From Yersinia kristensenii (GTDB taxonomy: Bacteria > Pseudomonadota > Gammaproteobacteria > Enterobacterales > Enterobacteriaceae), in contig NZ_UHIY01000001.1 in NCBI RefSeq assembly GCF_900460525.1, positions 4,092,001 through 4,156,000 on the forward strand: a stretch of DNA of 64,000 nt, in the 5' to 3' direction. The notes below the pieces were generated by a model. The model saw only the letters and a program-made list of their open reading frames with translations. It had not been told where the DNA came from and ran no database searches. The position numbers and the translations under genes are program-made. Shown piece by piece: positions 17,983-26,152 of this stretch (position 1 is the stretch's first letter; each line of letters starts with the position of its first letter).

Positions 17983-18839
17983 GTTTCACCCCCACGCTTT
18001 TTATGTACTTCGCTAATTATTTTGACGGCGGCGTTCTCCCAAATCACCTTATGGTGGATACGTTTGTGGGTGCTACCCATCAGGGAAATCTTCACGCATG
18101 AGGGGGAAAACATCACCGAGTAAAAACTCTTAACGTAAGTGCCAGAGTCCAGATATAACTCCGTCATGCCACCGGCGTTGCTTTGCGTCCGTTTCTGTAG
18201 CAATTGCACTGCACCAATGGTCATAAACAGTTCACCGCGCCGTCCAAGCGTGGTGTACGTGTTTACGTCCTCATTAATGCGCCCCATAAAACGGAATGGC
18301 CGCTCGGTTGAGCAAATAAAGCTGTTCATTGCTTTACGCTTAATCCATGCAGGTTTTCCACTTTTTCGGCTATCACCGAGAAAATCACCACCTTGTGCCA
18401 TTGCAATAGATTTGGCTGGGATGGTTTCGTAGAACGCGAGCATAGCCTCAAGCACTGCATCGAAATTCTTTATTAGCCTGTAGCTGGGGTTAAACTCCCG
18501 ATCAACGCGAAGCTGGAAAGCAACATAATCATCATCAAACTGGATGAAGTATTTGCACCCAACTTGCCCGGCCAGCTCAAAACAGGCATTACGGGCGTAA
18601 AAAATTGACCGTCTGTCACCAAAGTTATCCGCCTCATCAAATCGACTCGCTATCTCTGCTTTTGAGAACACCAGTACCTTGTCACCAAAACGCTCGATAT
18701 ACTGCTGACGGGTTTTATCCTCATCATCAATCACGATGTAGGTTTTACCTGTATAGCCAGAACGGACAAGCAGATTCCACGTATAGACTTTTTCAGGGCG
18801 TCCGTGAGTCAGAATAAACACGCAAAAATCATTACGCAT
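17967..18839 (-). CDS. phage GT-A-fold glycosyltransferase, TET-associated type
   Basis: A 290-residue protein. ATG at 18839 is chosen because GAGGAGG lies six bases upstream and it overlaps the ParB-like stop. The N-terminus 'DFCVFILTHGRPEKVYTWNL' plus TYIVIDDEDK, and a QFDDDY motif (DxD-like metal/nucleotide-sugar site near residue 110), indicate a GT-A glycosyltransferase. The layout recalls the 'TET-associated glycosyltransferases', proposed to glucosylate modified bases in phage DNA. No base hydroxylase or hydroxymethylase is visible in the window, so the acceptor is unknown. Its partner upstream is a ParB-like protein. Confidence 0.65.
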   Translation of the reverse strand: MRNDFCVFILTHGRPEKVYTWNLLVRSGYTGKTYIVIDDEDKTRQQYIERFGDKVLVFSKAEIASRFDEADNFGDRRSIFYARNACFELAGQVGCKYFIQFDDDYVAFQLRVDREFNPSYRLIKNFDAVLEAMLAFYETIPAKSIAMAQGGDFLGDSRKSGKPAWIKRKAMNSFICSTERPFRFMGRINEDVNTYTTLGRRGELFMTIGAVQLLQKRTQSNAGGMTELYLDSGTYVKSFYSVMFSPSCVKISLMGSTHKRIHHKVIWENAAVKIISEVHKKRGGETCSPL

Positions 18840-19626
18840 CATCGCCCTCCTCACATTCAAATACGGCATCAACGATGCTCTTTGTCATGTGAACAAGCCC
18901 CTGCTCAATGGCCTGCTGGTAATCAATGATCACCAACGCCGATTGCTCAAACAGCGCCTGAATATCTGCCGGTGCGTGAGCGTAATAATCTGCAATTTTG
19001 GAAAAATTAAAGATCGTGTGACGCTCTGCCGCACTCATCAGAAATTTTTCAATATCATCTGGAAGCTGGGCAGCCTTGATGTTTTGCTTCAACGCCTGCG
19101 TTTTTTCTTCGTCATACAGCTCGGATATTTGCGGCTGAGTCTCAGATGGCTCATAAATCGGTGTTTCGACTTTAGACGTGTAGCGATCATCATCGTCATG
19201 AATTTCTGCCACACCGTCGCTTAGTAAATCCTCCAGCTCAGTATCGCTAAATCCGGTAACTGACAGATCGATGTCCAGATCTTGCAGCTCTGATAACTCA
19301 AGCGCCAGCATGTCCTGATCCCAGGAACCATTCAGCGGAATTTTATTATCAGCAATACGATAAACGCGTTTTTCTGCCTCGGATAATCCTTCCAGAATGA
19401 CACAGGGGATCTGCTCAATCCCCAGCTTATCAGCCGCCAGTAAACGGCCATGTCCGGCGATAATTTCGTCGTTCTCATCAATGAGTACCGGATTTGTCCA
19501 ACCGAACGTTTTTATGCTGTCAGCGATCTGCTCAACTTGCTTTTCCGGGTGTTTGATGACGTTTTGCGCATAGGCTTTTAGTGCCTTTTTATCCCGATAA
19601 GTGATCTCTATTTTTCTACTAGTCAT
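18832..19626 (-). CDS. ParB N-terminal domain protein
   Basis: A 264-residue protein from ATG at 19626; in-frame starts at 19689, 19701 or a TTG at 19719 would add up to 31 residues, and none has a strong ribosome binding site. I take the start because related proteins begin near KIEITYR. Residues 5-100 hold the ParB/Srx fold: 'HPEKQVEQIADSIKTFGWTNPVLIDENDEIIAGHGRLLAA', with the GHGR box, then 'ADNKIPLNG'. Phage proteins of this kind usually sit with DNA-modifying enzymes rather than partition systems. It overlaps the glycosyltransferase start. Confidence 0.8.
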   Translation of the reverse strand: MTSRKIEITYRDKKALKAYAQNVIKHPEKQVEQIADSIKTFGWTNPVLIDENDEIIAGHGRLLAADKLGIEQIPCVILEGLSEAEKRVYRIADNKIPLNGSWDQDMLALELSELQDLDIDLSVTGFSDTELEDLLSDGVAEIHDDDDRYTSKVETPIYEPSETQPQISELYDEEKTQALKQNIKAAQLPDDIEKFLMSAAERHTIFNFSKIADYYAHAPADIQALFEQSALVIIDYQQAIEQGLVHMTKSIVDAVFECEEGDDA

Positions 19627-19861
19627 GGCATTCAAGGTTTTATATGATGCCACCGCTCTCGAGAGCGGGTGGGCCTTGGTTGTACTCATGACCTGTGACA
19701 TGGGTATGATGACCGCCAACAGGTGCGAACTGTCGGCGGTCGCCCATCTTTCCCAAAATAAAAGCCATCAACGACCATGCTCAGGGTGAGCGGCGGGAGC
19801 AGTTAATGACTTTGCCTGCGCATTATCGGTGGCACTCAGTGAATACCACCTGTAATGCCCA

Positions 19862-20068
19862 TCACTTGGCACTCTTTTTATACTTATCTGCCCATGCCTT
19901 ACCCATATTTAGACAGTCATCGAATATCGCTCCCTTTCTGCTGGCTTGAGAGCAACGGCGGTAATGCTCTACCGCCATATCAGCCCCCATCAGCGCTACA
20001 GTGGCGTCATATCCCTGCTTTACCAGCTCATTTTTGACATTTGTATGGATGAACTGAGTTGGATTCAT
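19862..20068 (-). CDS. small phage protein, unknown function
   Basis: A 68-residue protein starting MNPTQFIHTNVKNELVKQGY and ending with a basic tail. It overlaps the upstream BRO-N gene as ATGA, so it is translationally coupled to it. Two cysteines are present. No family recognised. Confidence 0.65.
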   Translation of the reverse strand: MNPTQFIHTNVKNELVKQGYDATVALMGADMAVEHYRRCSQASRKGAIFDDCLNMGKAWADKYKKSAK

Positions 20069-20640
20069 GCTGACTCTCCCACAGCAAACTCACCCAAGTC
20101 TGGTATTTGAATTTGCGACATTTCCATCAGAGCTTTTTCTGCCTTTCGTATTTTCTTCAAATGACGACGACGTAGATTCATCATCTGACTACCCGCTCGA
20201 CCAAAATTTTCAAGAGACCATTTGTTTGCCGCAGTCACCCGATTCTGCATCTCTTCAATTGTCATATCCTTCATTTGGGGTAAATCCAGATAGGCCAGAT
20301 TTGGCTCCTGTTCCTTATCTGCTAAATCAAGCAACCAACGACGTAAAGCTTTTGCTACTTTAGTTCTCGATAACATGCCGATGAGATGCGCCCCACGAAC
20401 TGAAAAAATCCTCATTTGAATACACTGTAACTCATTGTTTTCTTTACTGGTCCTCAGTTTGGCTACTGTAGACATACATTCAGTAAATTCATCTTTGTGA
20501 CGGTTATATAAATTAGCCACCTTCTTGCTATCGGTATACTCAAGCAGATTTGCCAACTGCTCACTGGTAAACCAGATTTTTCCATCGCCATTATTGAAGG
20601 GAATAACCTCATGGTTTCTAAACGTTAATGCTGAGATCAT
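20065..20640 (-). CDS. BRO-N domain protein, antirepressor-like
   Basis: A 191-residue protein. ATG at 20640 has AAGGAG six bases upstream; a longer frame from 20682 has no such site. Residues 1-100 carry the BRO N-terminal pattern: 'ltFrn.eV.pf...dGkiWFTseqLA.LLeYtdskKVanLYnRHkDEFte', then 'mRiFSvRGAHLIGMLSRTKVAKALRRWLLDL'. The C-terminal 80 residues are helical and basic. BRO-N/antirepressor proteins bind DNA and relieve repression. A structured untranslated leader lies directly upstream (20657-20747). Confidence 0.75.
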   Translation of the reverse strand: MISALTFRNHEVIPFNNGDGKIWFTSEQLANLLEYTDSKKVANLYNRHKDEFTECMSTVAKLRTSKENNELQCIQMRIFSVRGAHLIGMLSRTKVAKALRRWLLDLADKEQEPNLAYLDLPQMKDMTIEEMQNRVTAANKWSLENFGRAGSQMMNLRRRHLKKIRKAEKALMEMSQIQIPDLGEFAVGESA

Positions 20641-20656
20641 CACGTTCTCCTTATCA

Positions 20657-20747
20657 AAATGAGCCTCGTCGCCCAGAAACACCGCCCACAGAGAAGCCGC
20701 CGCTTATACGGTGTTCCTCCGAAGCTCATTTCTGTAAGGCTCTGTGG
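20657..20747 (-). promoter_or_regulatory. candidate structured leader of the BRO-N gene
   Basis: Three pairs of complementary arms interleave: 20657-20664 with 20724-20731 (8 bp), 20678-20684 with 20709-20715 (7 bp), and 20686-20693 with 20740-20747 (8 bp). The first two nest; the third cannot form with them except as a pseudoknot. The first pair ends about four bases from the AAGGAG of the BRO-N gene. This could allow two alternative RNA folds. The arms are seen directly; function is inference. Confidence 0.4.
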
Positions 20748-20783
20748 TTAATAAGCACCGGGCATGGTGCAGGAAAATCAGAC

Positions 20784-20810
20784 ATAAAAAAGCCCCGCGA
20801 TTGCGAGGCT
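20784..20810 (-). terminator. intrinsic terminator after DUF4222-like gene
   Basis: On the - strand GCCTCGC/GCGGGGC pairs with an AATC loop and is followed by six T. It lies 11 bases after the stop of the gene at 20821-21012. Confidence 0.7.
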
Positions 20811-20820
20811 AATGGGGGAA

Positions 20821-21012
20821 CTATTCGCTCTGTCTATTCGACACTTTCTGGAATCTATTCAAAAAATTGTTCAACGGTCGCATACATGGATATGGATACC
20901 CATCTCGCATGAAAACAACCCGATTTTCTTCAATACCAGTTATGGTTACAAGCGCGCCATGCTCATCTTGGTATCGCTTGCCGGGACGCGGTAAATCAGT
21001 CATTTCAAACAT
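20821..21012 (-). CDS. DUF4222-like small phage protein
   Basis: A 63-residue protein. 'G.RYqDehGalVtITgIEenRVvFmRDGYPYPCMRPL..F...F' matches the DUF4222 type, small phage proteins of unknown role. The start is ambiguous between ATG at 21012 and ATG at 21003. A terminator follows. It lies between the spanins and the BRO-N gene. Confidence 0.7.
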   Translation of the reverse strand: MFEMTDLPRPGKRYQDEHGALVTITGIEENRVVFMRDGYPYPCMRPLNNFLNRFQKVSNRQSE

Positions 21013-21123
21013 AAATTCTGTATATGCTCAAATATGAATAATCACAAAACGTTAGCGACAGAATTATGCCTTGGTTACTTTAGGGACTCAATCCTGTACA
21101 TAAAGACGCCCCAACGTTGCAAT

Positions 21124-21573
21124 TCAATTACCGAGACACACTTTATTGATGTACTCCTGCAAGCCCGTTATTTGCTTTGTGGCAATGTCGATGCGCTCTC
21201 TGAGACGGAGATAATCCCGCTGAGCGGCGTCAGTAAGTCGGGGGGCGGCAGCATCATCCATGCTGGCGGTGTCGGTTTGGGCACTGGCGGTGGACACACA
21301 TTGCGCGTTGAGCCGCAACCGCCGACGACCAGCGGCAACATCAGCGCGTAAAGCTTCAATCTGAGATTTTGCATCGGCGAGTTCCTGCGTATATTTGGCA
21401 TCTAAAGCAGCATTTATTTGCTGGCGCTTTGTCATATCCTCAATGGTGGACTGGCGTTCACTGGCAAGCCTTTCAGCCTGTAGATATTTGCTGCGGTAGT
21501 GGTCGGTAGTCCAACCCAAGGCTATTAATCCCATCATTGACATCACGACAAAACCTAAAGTGAGACGGCTCAT
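21124..21573 (-). CDS. Rz: i-spanin Rz
   Basis: A 149-residue inner-membrane spanin. Residues 3-22 form the N-terminal membrane anchor (SRLTLGFVVMSMMGLIALGW), followed by a long coiled-coil periplasmic part with the 'AR...A..QC' type cysteine region and a conserved LNAQCV. With Rz1 it fuses inner and outer membranes in the last step of lysis. It starts one base after the small membrane protein stop and contains the Rz1 gene in a shifted frame. Confidence 0.85.
   Translation of the reverse strand: MSRLTLGFVVMSMMGLIALGWTTDHYRSKYLQAERLASERQSTIEDMTKRQQINAALDAKYTQELADAKSQIEALRADVAAGRRRLRLNAQCVSTASAQTDTASMDDAAAPRLTDAAQRDYLRLRERIDIATKQITGLQEYINKVCLGN
21168..21374 (-). CDS. Rz1: o-spanin lipoprotein Rz1 (embedded in Rz)
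   Basis: A 68-residue product read in another frame entirely inside Rz. Starting from ATG at 21374, the signal sequence runs to a lipobox LVVGGC with Cys20 as the lipidated residue, followed by a Pro-rich stretch (CPPPVPKPTPPAW). These are the two marks of an outer-membrane spanin. An upstream in-frame ATG at 21401 would add nine residues before the signal peptide and is less likely. Confidence 0.85.
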   Translation of the reverse strand: MQNLRLKLYALMLPLVVGGCGSTRNVCPPPVPKPTPPAWMMLPPPDLLTPLSGIISVSESASTLPQSK

Positions 21574-21574
21574 A

Positions 21575-21724
21575 TCACCACCAGCGTACAGCCAGAATTA
21601 ATCTGGCAATGCCATACATTGCAGGCACAGATACAGCTCCAACGGCCATGACTTTGATTGCAAAAATGACGGCCCGCATGAGTTCGACACTTACTGGAGC
21701 GTCAATTTCCAGACCATTTTTCAT
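21575..21724 (-). CDS. small membrane protein of lysis cassette
   Basis: A 49-residue protein from ATG at 21724, which has GAGG seven bases upstream. One hydrophobic helix (residues 17-45, VIFAIKVMAVGAVSVPAMYG...) ends in VRWW. It sits between endolysin and Rz, after a terminator hairpin. It may modulate lysis or be a further holin-like peptide; not recognised. Confidence 0.6.
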   Translation of the reverse strand: MKNGLEIDAPVSVELMRAVIFAIKVMAVGAVSVPAMYGIARLILAVRWW

Positions 21725-21823
21725 AGACAACCTCAAAAAGAATCTTTTATACTTTCCCTCGAGGATTTTCTCCGGAACCACTAAAATTCTCGCTCTCTCT
21801 TGCTACATCAAGGTGTAGAAATA

Positions 21824-21858
21824 GAAAACCCCAGACTGTTCGCGCAGCTGGGGTTTTT
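21824..21858. terminator. bidirectional hairpin terminator after endolysin
   Basis: AAAACCCCAG and CTGGGGTTTTT pair around a 13-base loop. Both strands have T runs after the stem. It lies between endolysin and the small membrane protein gene. Confidence 0.7.
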
Positions 21859-21880
21859 GCTTTTCATCTATCACTATGAG

Positions 21881-22423
21881 TTAAATCGTTACGCGCTCTT
21901 TCATCCAGCCATAAACAAACGATTCGTTAGCCTCTCGACTCTCGGCCAGTTCCAGATAACGCTCACCCTGCGTACAGTTCAAACCTTTTAGTAAAACAGA
22001 CTCGCCTTCTTTGCCCCGGTGACGCAAAAATGCTTTCAGGGCGATTAAGGTCCGTGGACCAATACGGCCATCAACATCCATATCAGGGTAAAGTTTTCCG
22101 CGCTGGTTGAACACATTCAGCCAACGCTGAAGCATTCGTGTGGGGACTGATGGCCCCATGTTCACTCCGGTATCACACAGCTCGGTGGCAATGTCTGATG
22201 ATAACTCTGCTATCTGGTCAAAGCGTGGCCCTGTCCAGTAATCAGCCTCAAGAATAGCCAGCGCTGTTTCTCTTGGCAGATTACGCATATCGCCCGTATA
22301 ACCGTGCGCACGAGCCACCTTTTGAGTAATACCCCAGCGAGTCGGGCCGCCTTTATCGTCGGGGTGGTTTACGTATTCCCCTTCTTTGCCGAGAATAGCT
22401 TCAAAGATGTCATTTTTTGTCAT
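21881..22423 (-). CDS. endolysin, GH108 muramidase
   Basis: A 180-residue peptidoglycan hydrolase. The N-terminal motif 'ilgkEGEYVNHPDDKGGPTRWGIT' holds the catalytic Glu14-Gly typical of glycoside hydrolase family 108 (N-acetylmuramidase), and the C-terminal half with 'DGRIGPRTLIALK' is the PG-binding domain 3. Length is as expected for the two-domain form. No signal peptide is seen, so export depends on the holin. The start overlaps the upstream holin gene by 14 bases. Confidence 0.9.
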   Translation of the reverse strand: MTKNDIFEAILGKEGEYVNHPDDKGGPTRWGITQKVARAHGYTGDMRNLPRETALAILEADYWTGPRFDQIAELSSDIATELCDTGVNMGPSVPTRMLQRWLNVFNQRGKLYPDMDVDGRIGPRTLIALKAFLRHRGKEGESVLLKGLNCTQGERYLELAESREANESFVYGWMKERVTI

Positions 22424-22709
22424 GAGATGCGTCCTCCCGCCAATATGTCACCTTTGCAATATTTCCACCTGCGCCCCATATCGCCAGACAAAATGACAAA
22501 TTCAAGAGCAACTCTGCCGGGTCAGCACCGGAATATTGGCCGTAACAGATACGGATAACTATCCACCCCGCAGCCAATATCACCAGATAAGCCAACACAG
22601 AATAGAAAAAGCGATAACGTCCTGTTTTCTGATAGAACATCAAACGAACAACGATGAGCAGACAGACCAGAGCATTAGCGGCCAATATCCATGTTTGCCA
22701 TTCCATCAA
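22410..22709 (-). CDS. holin, three transmembrane helices
   Basis: A 99-residue membrane protein starting MMEWQTWILAANALVCLLIV. Three hydrophobic stretches (about 7-23, 36-54 and 67-84) and a charged C-terminus fit a class I-like phage holin family. It overlaps both its neighbours: ATGA with the upstream holin gene, 14 bases with endolysin. Such a pair may be holin and antiholin. Confidence 0.75.
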   Translation of the reverse strand: MMEWQTWILAANALVCLLIVVRLMFYQKTGRYRFFYSVLAYLVILAAGWIVIRICYGQYSGADPAELLLNLSFCLAIWGAGGNIAKVTYWREDASHDKK

Positions 22710-23101
22710 TCCTCCTCCTTCCCATTTGAGTCGGAATTGATGTGATACTTAGACATCACCCGAAGTAAGACGCTGACACAGATAGTGGACGCCACCAAAG
22801 CACCAATGGCTGGCGTTACACGAATGGTGACAGGTGGACTAAGTTGATTCAGTCCGGCATTAATCAAGGCGGCAATAATCTCTGATGCCGTGTCAGCACA
22901 GTAAATTCCGCCAATAAATGAAATCAGTGCAAATAACACCTGCCTCCATAAACGATGTGGGTGACTGGAAAGCACATAGAGTGCCGCGCCAGCAAGGGAG
23001 CAAACCACCACGGCAGGGGTTGCCTCCGGGAACATCGCCGCAAAAGTCACCCCCGCCGAAGCAGCAGTCACACCCGCTGACAGCGTTAATGGTTCGTACA
23101 T
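22706..23101 (-). CDS. putative holin (phage_holin_8-like)
   Basis: A 131-residue protein with three or four membrane stretches: AGVTFAAMFP, VVVCSLAGAALYVLS, LFALISFIGGIYCAD and ATICVSVLLRVM. The layout matches the phage_holin_8 type found next to GH108 endolysins. It is the first gene of the lysis block, preceded by a hairpin terminator on the same strand, which points to Q-dependent expression. Confidence 0.75.
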   Translation of the reverse strand: MYEPLTLSAGVTAASAGVTFAAMFPEATPAVVVCSLAGAALYVLSSHPHRLWRQVLFALISFIGGIYCADTASEIIAALINAGLNQLSPPVTIRVTPAIGALVASTICVSVLLRVMSKYHINSDSNGKEED

Positions 23102-23135
23102 GATTTATCCGAAATGAAAATAGACAGAAGAGTGG

Positions 23136-23162
23136 CAAAAAAAAGCCCCACCAAAGTGGGGC
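23136..23162 (-). terminator. intrinsic terminator upstream of lysis genes
   Basis: The - strand reads GCCCCAC/GTGGGGC with a TTTG-type loop then eight T. It stands between the upstream region and the first holin gene, so late transcripts from further right must pass it. Confidence 0.7.
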
Positions 23163-23541
23163 GATACATTACAGAGTATAAACCGCCAACTAGCGGAAAA
23201 AATATGATGTGGTGCTCGATACTTATCCCGAAGATGTTCAGGCGCTGGTTAACCTGACATCGGGCCAATCTCAGGTGACATGATGAAAATCTCCAGCATT
23301 ACCCGCGCAGTTACGCTGACACCACAATCGGCTGGGCCATCACTATCGTTGCCTGAGGTACTGATTTCCCTTAGCAATGACCCATGCGATTGTTGTATCA
23401 CAATTCACATAGGTGCCGGATTCCCCCTTTTAAAACAACTGGGTAGAAGATATGGGACAACCCAGCACCTATGGCAATTGTTCAGCACGCCAAACGCTCC
23501 GGGCTATCCCTTCATCGCTAATTAATAAGCTACATCTCAAA
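23163..23541. other. gene-poor stretch with decayed + strand fragment
   Basis: A + strand frame ending in TGA at about 23282 reads like a protein tail (YDVVLDTYPEDVQALVNLTS..), but a TAG lies just upstream so it lacks a beginning. An 81-codon + frame (23280-23525) follows without a convincing ribosome binding site. These look like leftovers of a lost gene; I cannot name it. Confidence 0.4.
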
Positions 23542-23922
23542 TCAGTTGCGCTGCAATGTATTATGTTCGAACAATAACTGAGTATATTGTTCGTCTACTG
23601 CACCGCTACGTTTACCATCCGGTCCAAAATACCGATCTTTACGACATAACCTCTCTCTAGTATCGCAAAAAATCCCATTAGCAAAAGTAAACGCAGAATA
23701 ATCGAAATCGCCTAGAGAAGTTAACTGTTCGCCCCTGATTTTACCTAAATACTGACTTGTTAATTCGACAGAAATTCCTTTTGCATCAGCACAAACATAT
23801 ACATCACAAACGACACCTGAAGCAGGCGATTGTAGAACACCTATCATCGTTTTAGCGCTACTAGCGTAGTTCGACAGCATTCCCATAGACAAAACCATCA
23901 CAGTCAATAATTGTTTAATCAA
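23542..23922 (-). CDS. YcgJ / Fels-1 prophage-like secreted protein
   Basis: A 126-residue protein with a signal peptide (MIKQLLTVMVLSMGMLSNYA, then SSA). 'GVVCDVYVCADAKGISVELTSQYLGK', 'FANGIFCDTRERLCRKDRYF' with four cysteines, and 'AVDEQYTQLLF' match the YcgJ/Fels-1 prophage protein-like family. The protein is likely periplasmic; its role is unknown. A TTTTTCAGGAGAG ribosome site lies upstream. It is a typical lysogenic accessory gene. Confidence 0.8.
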   Translation of the reverse strand: MIKQLLTVMVLSMGMLSNYASSAKTMIGVLQSPASGVVCDVYVCADAKGISVELTSQYLGKIRGEQLTSLGDFDYSAFTFANGIFCDTRERLCRKDRYFGPDGKRSGAVDEQYTQLLFEHNTLQRN

Positions 23923-24583
<661 letters not shown>

Positions 24584-24829
24584 CTAGCCACCCGTCTTAT
24601 TCCTCTTGCTCGATCTTGTTTGGTATCGTGACGGCCATATAACCATTGGGGCCACACCCAAAAACTCAGCAATAATCCGCTCACCTTTAGGCCAAGGGCG
24701 CGTAAGAGCATTTGCCAGAGTGGATGAACTTAACCCCGCTAATCTCGATAATTCTGCCAGAGAGGAACCTTTCTTGTGTATTGCGGCAATGATATCGGCT
24801 TTATGCCAGTCATTTGAATACTGAATCAT
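24584..24829 (-). CDS. Ner-family winged-helix DNA-binding protein
   Basis: An 81-residue protein. 'DWHKADIIAAIHKKGSSLAELSRLAGLSSSTLANALTRPWPKGERIIAEFLGVAPMVIWPSRY' (shown here in pieces: DWHKADIIAAIHKKGSS, SRLAGLSSSTL, PWPKGERIIAEFLG) is the Ner/Nlp pattern from Mu-type phages, where Ner is an early repressor. It is divergent from the LuxR-type gene across a 187-bp AT-rich gap and could control it. It is the only - strand gene between the lysis block and Q. Confidence 0.85.
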   Translation of the reverse strand: MIQYSNDWHKADIIAAIHKKGSSLAELSRLAGLSSSTLANALTRPWPKGERIIAEFLGVAPMVIWPSRYQTRSSKRNKTGG

Positions 24830-25016
24830 ACAAATCCCTATGTTATTTATGATAAGAATATTTAATATTATGAATCTAATAATTAAATAGCGTAAAACAG
24901 ATCGCTATCACAAATAAGCATTCAAAAATGAGTCTGTGTATTAAAAAAGATGTATGATACTTGCTTTGTTATATCGCATCTTCTTATCATATTTATATAA
25001 TTATTAAGGTTTTAAT
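24830..25016. promoter_or_regulatory. divergent AT-rich promoter region, Ner / LuxR
   Basis: The 187 bases are very AT-rich and separate two divergent regulator genes. Several -10-like TATAAT-type words occur on both strands (for example TATATAATTAT close to the + start). A palindromic ATTATT/AATAAT cluster near 24845-24885 may be an operator. Confidence 0.45.
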
Positions 25017-25790
25017 ATGGATGTTAATAATGAATTAATGGAATGCAATATAAAAACCATGCGAAGAGTATTTAATAGCTGCTTTGATTTTAGTTTCATG
25101 GATATTAATTACTCTATTATAGATATAGACAGAAAAATAATACTAACTTTACCCAGCAACTACGAGTGGCATTTGATTTACTGGCATGATAATTTAGACC
25201 TACATATCAGTGAACGCATAATTCCCGGCATACAACATTGGTGTAATTACTCATCATGCCATGGTGAAACACTCAGTAAAAGTGGCAAGAAAGAAACAAA
25301 AGTTGATATATGTACACAGAGTGGTTCTGTTTTTGAAATAATGTCAGTTAACGCAGATCGTAAGTTATCGACTGCTGAAACACTGGCAATCTTAAAATAC
25401 AAGCCCGTCATTTCTGACTTTGCCAGAAAATTATGGAAACCGCCAAAACAGCAAAGCGTAATTTTACCTATCAGAGAGCAAATCAGTTATCCGAACCCCA
25501 AAATGGAAGATGAACATGAAGACGCACTTAATAGTCATCCTTACATGCGTTTTGGTGAGATTGTTTTTACACGGAAAGAGATGATAACTATTCGTCATTT
25601 ATTATCACATCGCAGAATAAAAGAGATCGCAGCCATTCAGGGGTGTTCTTTGAGTGTTGAGCAACAACGCATTCATCGTATAAAAGAGAAAGTGAACTGC
25701 CAGAATCAGCCATTATCTGCACTTTTCAATGCTCTTAAACTTCATGGAGTGACTTTATCATGCCTAGATATATTCATCACATATCCATAA
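25017..25790 (+). CDS. LuxR-type transcriptional regulator
   Basis: A 257-residue protein. The C-terminal 65 residues form a LuxR/GerE helix-turn-helix: 'FTRKEMITIRHLLSHRRIKEIAAIQGCSLSVEQQRIHRIKEKVNCQ'-like spacing (shown in part as FTRKEMITIRHLLSHRR and KEIAAIQGCS). The first 170 residues have a CNYSSCHGE cysteine pair and no recognised autoinducer or receiver domain. Spacing of ATTAAGG to the ATG is good. It overlaps the VOC gene by 31 bases and heads a three-gene operon. Codon use is AT-rich, unlike the late genes. Confidence 0.75.
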   Translation: MDVNNELMECNIKTMRRVFNSCFDFSFMDINYSIIDIDRKIILTLPSNYEWHLIYWHDNLDLHISERIIPGIQHWCNYSSCHGETLSKSGKKETKVDICTQSGSVFEIMSVNADRKLSTAETLAILKYKPVISDFARKLWKPPKQQSVILPIREQISYPNPKMEDEHEDALNSHPYMRFGEIVFTRKEMITIRHLLSHRRIKEIAAIQGCSLSVEQQRIHRIKEKVNCQNQPLSALFNALKLHGVTLSCLDIFITYP

Positions 25791-26152
25791 CTTGTGGGAA
25801 TATAAATAACACACTTACATTTTATAAAATTTTGGGGTTTCGTAAAAGAAAATCCTATCGTGATGACGAATGCATGATTTATCATCTATATGACAGGGCC
25901 GGTTTCATTATTGAAGTCTTTCATTATATACAGAACCATCATTTAAATAAAAAAAGAGTATTCTCAACTGAGATACTGGGAATAACACACGTTGCTTTTA
26001 TTGTCAGTAATATCGATGAGGTTTTACATACCCTGAAAAATCAGGAGATTGAGTGTGGCAATATCATCACCTCCAGAATAGGTTCATACCGGTATTTTTT
26101 TACCTATGATCCCGATGGCAATGCTATCGAAATTATTGAGGAAATAAAATGA
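25760..26152 (+). CDS. VOC-family (glyoxalase fold) protein
   Basis: A 130-residue protein with the two-repeat VOC pattern: 'YIHHISITCGNINNTLTFYK.LGF' at the start, an HVAFIVSNIDEV segment in the middle, and 'YFFTYDPDGNAIEIIEE' at the end, which supplies the final metal-binding Glu. The first metal His lies in IHHIS. Members include lyases, dioxygenases and antibiotic-binding proteins, so the substrate is open. It overlaps both neighbours and must be co-translated with the MFS gene (ATGA-type overlap). Confidence 0.8.
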   Translation: MPRYIHHISITCGNINNTLTFYKILGFRKRKSYRDDECMIYHLYDRAGFIIEVFHYIQNHHLNKKRVFSTEILGITHVAFIVSNIDEVLHTLKNQEIECGNIITSRIGSYRYFFTYDPDGNAIEIIEEIK

